A model generated the notes under the pieces. That model ran no database searches and was not told where the DNA came from. It saw only the letters and a program-made list of their open reading frames with translations. Below are positions 61,353 through 64,000 of a stretch of DNA of 64,000 nt, piece by piece. A program made the translations under genes and the position numbers. The stretch is from Paenibacillus sacheonensis (GTDB lineage Bacteria; Bacillota; Bacilli; Paenibacillales; Paenibacillaceae): assembly GCF_009909195.1 (NCBI RefSeq), contig NZ_JAAAMU010000002.1, forward strand, positions 186,001 through 250,000. Reading direction: 5' to 3'. Numbering within the stretch: position 1 is the stretch's first letter; each line of letters starts with the position of its first letter.

Positions 61353-61498
61353 TTACGTTATGTCGGCGTTCATTTCTCGTCCGCCGGTGCCCCAGAACCG
61401 TCTTGACGGAGCTGACGAACTGCCGCTGCTTCGCTCCGCAGACTGGAAGGTGAAGAGAGAGGAGGCGTATAATAGTTGAAAGCCGGAGGTGTATGAGC

Positions 61499-62080
61499 GT
61501 GTTGAAGAAAGGTTTGATCGGACTCGCTATTTTACTTGTGCTCATCGTTGCTCTAGGCTTAGCCGCCATATGGTACGTCCAACCTTCGGAAGAGCTGGAT
61601 CTCCGATACAGCCCGGTTCCATTGGAGGACCGAGCCGTCGACATGGCGAAGAATCTCAGCACGTCGATGTCGCTCTCGGAGGCGGACGTCAACAATATCG
61701 CGAAAGCGTACATCGCGGACAATCCGCAGTACGGCACGAATGTAACGATTACCGGCGCGCGGTTCGGATTCGAGGACGGCCGCATCGCCGCGCATTATAA
61801 TTTGAAAGTCAAGGATCGGATACCGGTTGGCATTATCGTCTACTACCGCGTGATGTGGAGCGAACCGAATTTAGTGGCCGAGGTGGATGAAGCGAAGCTG
61901 AGAAGCAGGCCCTTGCCGAATGATTATTTCGATGACATCGTCATCCCGCTCGGAAGCTACTTGCCGAAGCCGATTCGTATTCAAGCGGTGAAGCTGAGCG
62001 GCGATCGTCTGGTCGTGACCGTCAAAAAGCCCACCTTGTCCGACCTCGCTCAATTGTTGAGAAGGGAGCTCGGACTCTAG
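61499..62080 (+). CDS. single-pass membrane protein, YpmS-like (DUF2140)
   Basis: The protein is 193 aa. An N-terminal anchor (about 4-26) is followed by an extracellular beta-rich domain with SEADVNNIAKAYI and a repeated strand pattern seen in YpmS/DUF2140. GTG 61499 has GGAGG nine bases away; ATG 61493 is only three bases away, so GTG is preferred. A TATAAT lies at 61469-61474. Function unknown; related proteins are envelope-associated. Confidence 0.65.
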   Translation: MLKKGLIGLAILLVLIVALGLAAIWYVQPSEELDLRYSPVPLEDRAVDMAKNLSTSMSLSEADVNNIAKAYIADNPQYGTNVTITGARFGFEDGRIAAHYNLKVKDRIPVGIIVYYRVMWSEPNLVAEVDEAKLRSRPLPNDYFDDIVIPLGSYLPKPIRIQAVKLSGDRLVVTVKKPTLSDLAQLLRRELGL

Positions 62081-62164
62081 GCGGGCCGGAAGAACGGATT
62101 GCGATTCGCATGAAGCTTGGAAGGTGACCGTTCGCGAGGAACGTGAAGTTAGGCAGGCACAGGC

Positions 62165-62785
62165 TTAACGCAGCCTTGCGAGCAGCGGGCGAAGCGTTCC
62201 GATCAATACGGCCGCGACGGCGGCTTTGGCAAAGTCGCCGATCAGGAACGGATAGCAGCCGAATTTCATGGCATCGCTGAACGACAACTTTGCTTTGAAG
62301 GCATACCATGGCACGCCGCCGACGTAAGCCAGCACGACGCTGAACAGCACGAGGCCGATGACCAGCATCGCCATGCCGCCTCGATTCAGCCTGCTCGCGC
62401 GGGCGAACAGCCGGTCGCTGACGAAGCCGATCAGCAGCGCGGAAAGCGGGAACATCCATATGTATCCGCCGGAGGGGCCGAAGACGACGCCGAGTCCGCC
62501 GCTGCCGCCCAGCAGGGGGAGTCCCGCGGTCGTCAACAGAACCACGATCAGGATGCTGAGGAAGCCGTAATAAGCGCCGAGCAGTCCGCCCGCGAGCATG
62601 ACGGCGAGCGTCTGGAGCGTAATCGGGATCGCCGAGTACCAGAGCGGGATTCGGACGAAGCTGAAGGCGACGAAGAGGGCGGCGAACAAGGCCGTGAAGA
62701 CGGCACCCCGAATCCATGAAGCGGAATTCGTGCGCTCGGAGGCCGAGATCGATGTTTGCGTCGTGCCGATTGGCGTAGTTTCCAT
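62165..62785 (-). CDS. bioY: biotin transporter substrate-binding subunit BioY (ECF S component)
   Basis: This is a 206-aa protein with six membrane helices. The BioY signature region GGYIWMFPLSALLIGFVSDR and helix 1 LFVAFSFVRIPLW match ECF S components. It binds biotin and needs an energising ATPase plus EcfT; a double ATPase starts on the other strand 93 bases away. The start CAT at 62783-62785 follows GAGGAG. The BirA operator lies just upstream. It supplies the cofactor of the guanidine carboxylase 3 kb away. Confidence 0.94.
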   Translation of the reverse strand: METTPIGTTQTSISASERTNSASWIRGAVFTALFAALFVAFSFVRIPLWYSAIPITLQTLAVMLAGGLLGAYYGFLSILIVVLLTTAGLPLLGGSGGLGVVFGPSGGYIWMFPLSALLIGFVSDRLFARASRLNRGGMAMLVIGLVLFSVVLAYVGGVPWYAFKAKLSFSDAMKFGCYPFLIGDFAKAAVAAVLIGTLRPLLARLR

Positions 62786-62802
62786 TGTAAATTCTCCTCT
62801 CT

Positions 62803-62838
62803 AATGTTAACCTTGTTATCTATGAGTGGTTAACAATT
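62803..62838. promoter_or_regulatory. BirA (biotin repressor) operator
   Basis: On the minus strand TTGTTAACC and GGTTAACAT flank a 15-base spacer, matching the Firmicute BirA consensus TTGTTAACC-N15-GGTTAACAA with one mismatch. It sits between bioY (-) and the double ATPase gene (+), so biotin-loaded BirA can repress both. Confidence 0.9.
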
Positions 62839-62877
62839 AGCATCTTATCACGGGAGTAAACTTTTGGGAAGAGGGAA

Positions 62878-64000
62878 ATGGAATTGGTCGACAACTTACA
62901 TAGAACGCTTGTCCTGCAAGGCGTCAAGATAGAGAGAAGGCTTGAAACGGGCGAGGAGATGCCGCGGCTGGGCGGCGTTGATTTCGAGCTGAAGCCTGGC
63001 GAATGGGTCAACCTTGTCGGCGTCAACGGCAGCGGAAAGTCTTCCTTGGCCCGTCTCTTGGCGGGACTCATGATCGACGGCGTCGAAGGGACTTGGGACC
63101 GCGGCTTCGCAGGCACGATCCCTTCCCCCTATGTCATGCAGCAGCCGGATGCCCAGCTGTTCGCCGAGACGCCGCGGGAAGAAATCCGATTCGCGCTCGA
63201 ATGGCGCGGACTGGCGCCGGAGGCGATTAGAGGGAAATCGGAGGAGATTCTGCGCGAGACCGGTTTGCAAGCCATCGGCGATTTGACCTGGGATCAGCTG
63301 TCCGGCGGCCAGCGTCAGCTGACGGCCGTCGCGGCGGCCTCGGCGGCGAAGCTGCCCTTGATCGTTTTCGACGAGGCGACGTCGATGCTCGACGAGCAAT
63401 CGAGAGAGAGCGTGCGCGGCATCGCGGCGAAGCTGAACCGCGAAGGGACGGCCGTCGTCTGGGTGACGCAGCGTTTGCAAGAGATCGGCGATGCGGAAAG
63501 AACGGTCGCCATGTCATCGGGCAGGATCTTCTTCGACGGAAACGGCGGCCAATTTTTATATGGGATGGATTACCCGCAGGCTATTACGGTAGAAGCGCCG
63601 CCTTGCTTGGCTTGCGGATTGCGATTGCCGTATGCGTCGAGGCTCGCGCTTCAGCTTGGACGCGAGGGGAGGCTGCAGCCTCCTTTTCCGCGAGCCGCGG
63701 AAGCATGGGAATCGATTCTCCCTGTTATTGCCGGAGAAGAGACTGCGCGGCAATCAAACAACGCTGCCCACGAGTCGCGCGCGATGCAACAGACGGAGCA
63801 GCGGCGGGTAGGAACGAAAGGCTCGGCGCTCACGATAACGGGCATTCGCCAGACGGAAGCCGGAGCCAGTCAGCTGCCGGACGGTAGGGGGACGGATGGT
63901 TCTACCCTTCAATTGCATACAGGCCAAATCACTGTGCTGATGGGCGCGAACGGGGCGGGCAAAACGCATCTGATGGAACGAATCGCGGGTCTGCGGAATG
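62878..64000 (+). CDS. ECF transporter double ATPase (EcfA1-EcfA2 fusion), partial
   Basis: The frame starts at ATG 62878 (after GAAGAGGG) and is open to the window end (374 codons). First ATPase: Walker A GVNGSGKSS (about 47-55), signature LSGGQRQL near 141 and Walker B LIVFDEATSMLD near 161. A linker with a CLACG motif (about 243-247) and a Gln/Glu-rich stretch leads into a second ATPase with Walker A GANGAGKTH near 357. One chain thus carries both ECF ATPases. Divergent placement with bioY across a BirA operator makes biotin uptake the likely role. Confidence 0.88.
   Translation, partial: MELVDNLHRTLVLQGVKIERRLETGEEMPRLGGVDFELKPGEWVNLVGVNGSGKSSLARLLAGLMIDGVEGTWDRGFAGTIPSPYVMQQPDAQLFAETPREEIRFALEWRGLAPEAIRGKSEEILRETGLQAIGDLTWDQLSGGQRQLTAVAAASAAKLPLIVFDEATSMLDEQSRESVRGIAAKLNREGTAVVWVTQRLQEIGDAERTVAMSSGRIFFDGNGGQFLYGMDYPQAITVEAPPCLACGLRLPYASRLALQLGREGRLQPPFPRAAEAWESILPVIAGEETARQSNNAAHESRAMQQTEQRRVGTKGSALTITGIRQTEAGASQLPDGRGTDGSTLQLHTGQITVLMGANGAGKTHLMERIAGLRN

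Noticed and set aside
1-64000. tRNA, rRNA, CRISPR array, insertion sequence, prophage or replication origin
   Set aside because: No cloverleaf, rRNA segment, spaced direct-repeat array, transposase, phage gene or DnaA-box cluster was seen on reading both strands.

Overview
The window is a single stretch of chromosome from a fairly GC-rich, spore-forming-type Firmicute, most likely Paenibacillaceae (Paenibacillus or Cohnella). This is inferred from strong AGGAGG-type ribosome-binding sites, frequent GTG/TTG starts, a T-box, two ykkC/guanidine-I riboswitches, 7-1-7 Fur/PerR-type boxes, a Firmicute BirA operator, and Bacillus-type genes (csoR-copA-copZ, bdbDC, odhAB, adaA-adaB, ydjO-like, ypvA-like, bioY). 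I saw no rRNA, tRNA, CRISPR array, insertion sequence or prophage gene. Base composition looks even throughout.

Layout. 0-6 kb: a gene end, a small CxxC protein, a T-box-controlled Thermus-like serS, and a MoxR/DUF58/DUF4129 operon. 6-14.3 kb: a compact purine-catabolic operon (XdhC and MobA-like maturation proteins, three xanthine dehydrogenase subunits, guanine deaminase, OHCU decarboxylase, uricase, hydroxyisourate hydrolase) that takes guanine to (S)-allantoin. 14.4-22.5 kb: a YVTN propeller protein, an esterase, a beta-lactamase-fold hydrolase, a BmrA-like ABC exporter, a 51-aa DUF1540 protein beside an orphan perfect Fur box, a CLC antiporter and an NlpC/P60 hydrolase. 22.7-26.3 kb: copper homeostasis with three CsoR-type operators. 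26.4-36 kb: a DinG/YpvA helicase, bdbD-bdbC, odhA-odhB and a dNTPase. 36-37.7 kb: a Zn/wHTH/nucleotide-binding-like orphan and a glutathione peroxidase with a PerR-like box. 37.7-45.9 kb: a PocR-type two-component system next to four poorly characterised carbohydrate-related genes. 45.9-47.5 kb: an APC permease under a guanidine-I riboswitch. 47.5-53.9 kb: a YdjO-like protein, alkA/adaA/adaB alkylation repair, small proteins, and a radical SAM protein with an LTA synthase. 53.9-61.3 kb: a guanidine-I riboswitch operon (two DUF1989 carboxyguanidine deiminase subunits, a biotin-dependent guanidine carboxylase, allophanate hydrolase). 61.5-64 kb: a YpmS-like protein, bioY, and a divergent double-ATPase ECF gene that runs off the end, sharing a BirA operator.

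How it fits together. Nitrogen scavenging dominates. Purines are converted to allantoin, and guanidine is sensed twice by RNA: once to induce its ATP-dependent breakdown to ammonia and CO2, and once to induce a permease of unknown substrate. The guanidine carboxylase needs biotin, and a BirA-controlled biotin uptake locus lies immediately downstream. The least explained parts are the riboswitch-controlled permease, the PocR-linked sugar cluster, the orphan Fur box and the Zn/wHTH orphan.
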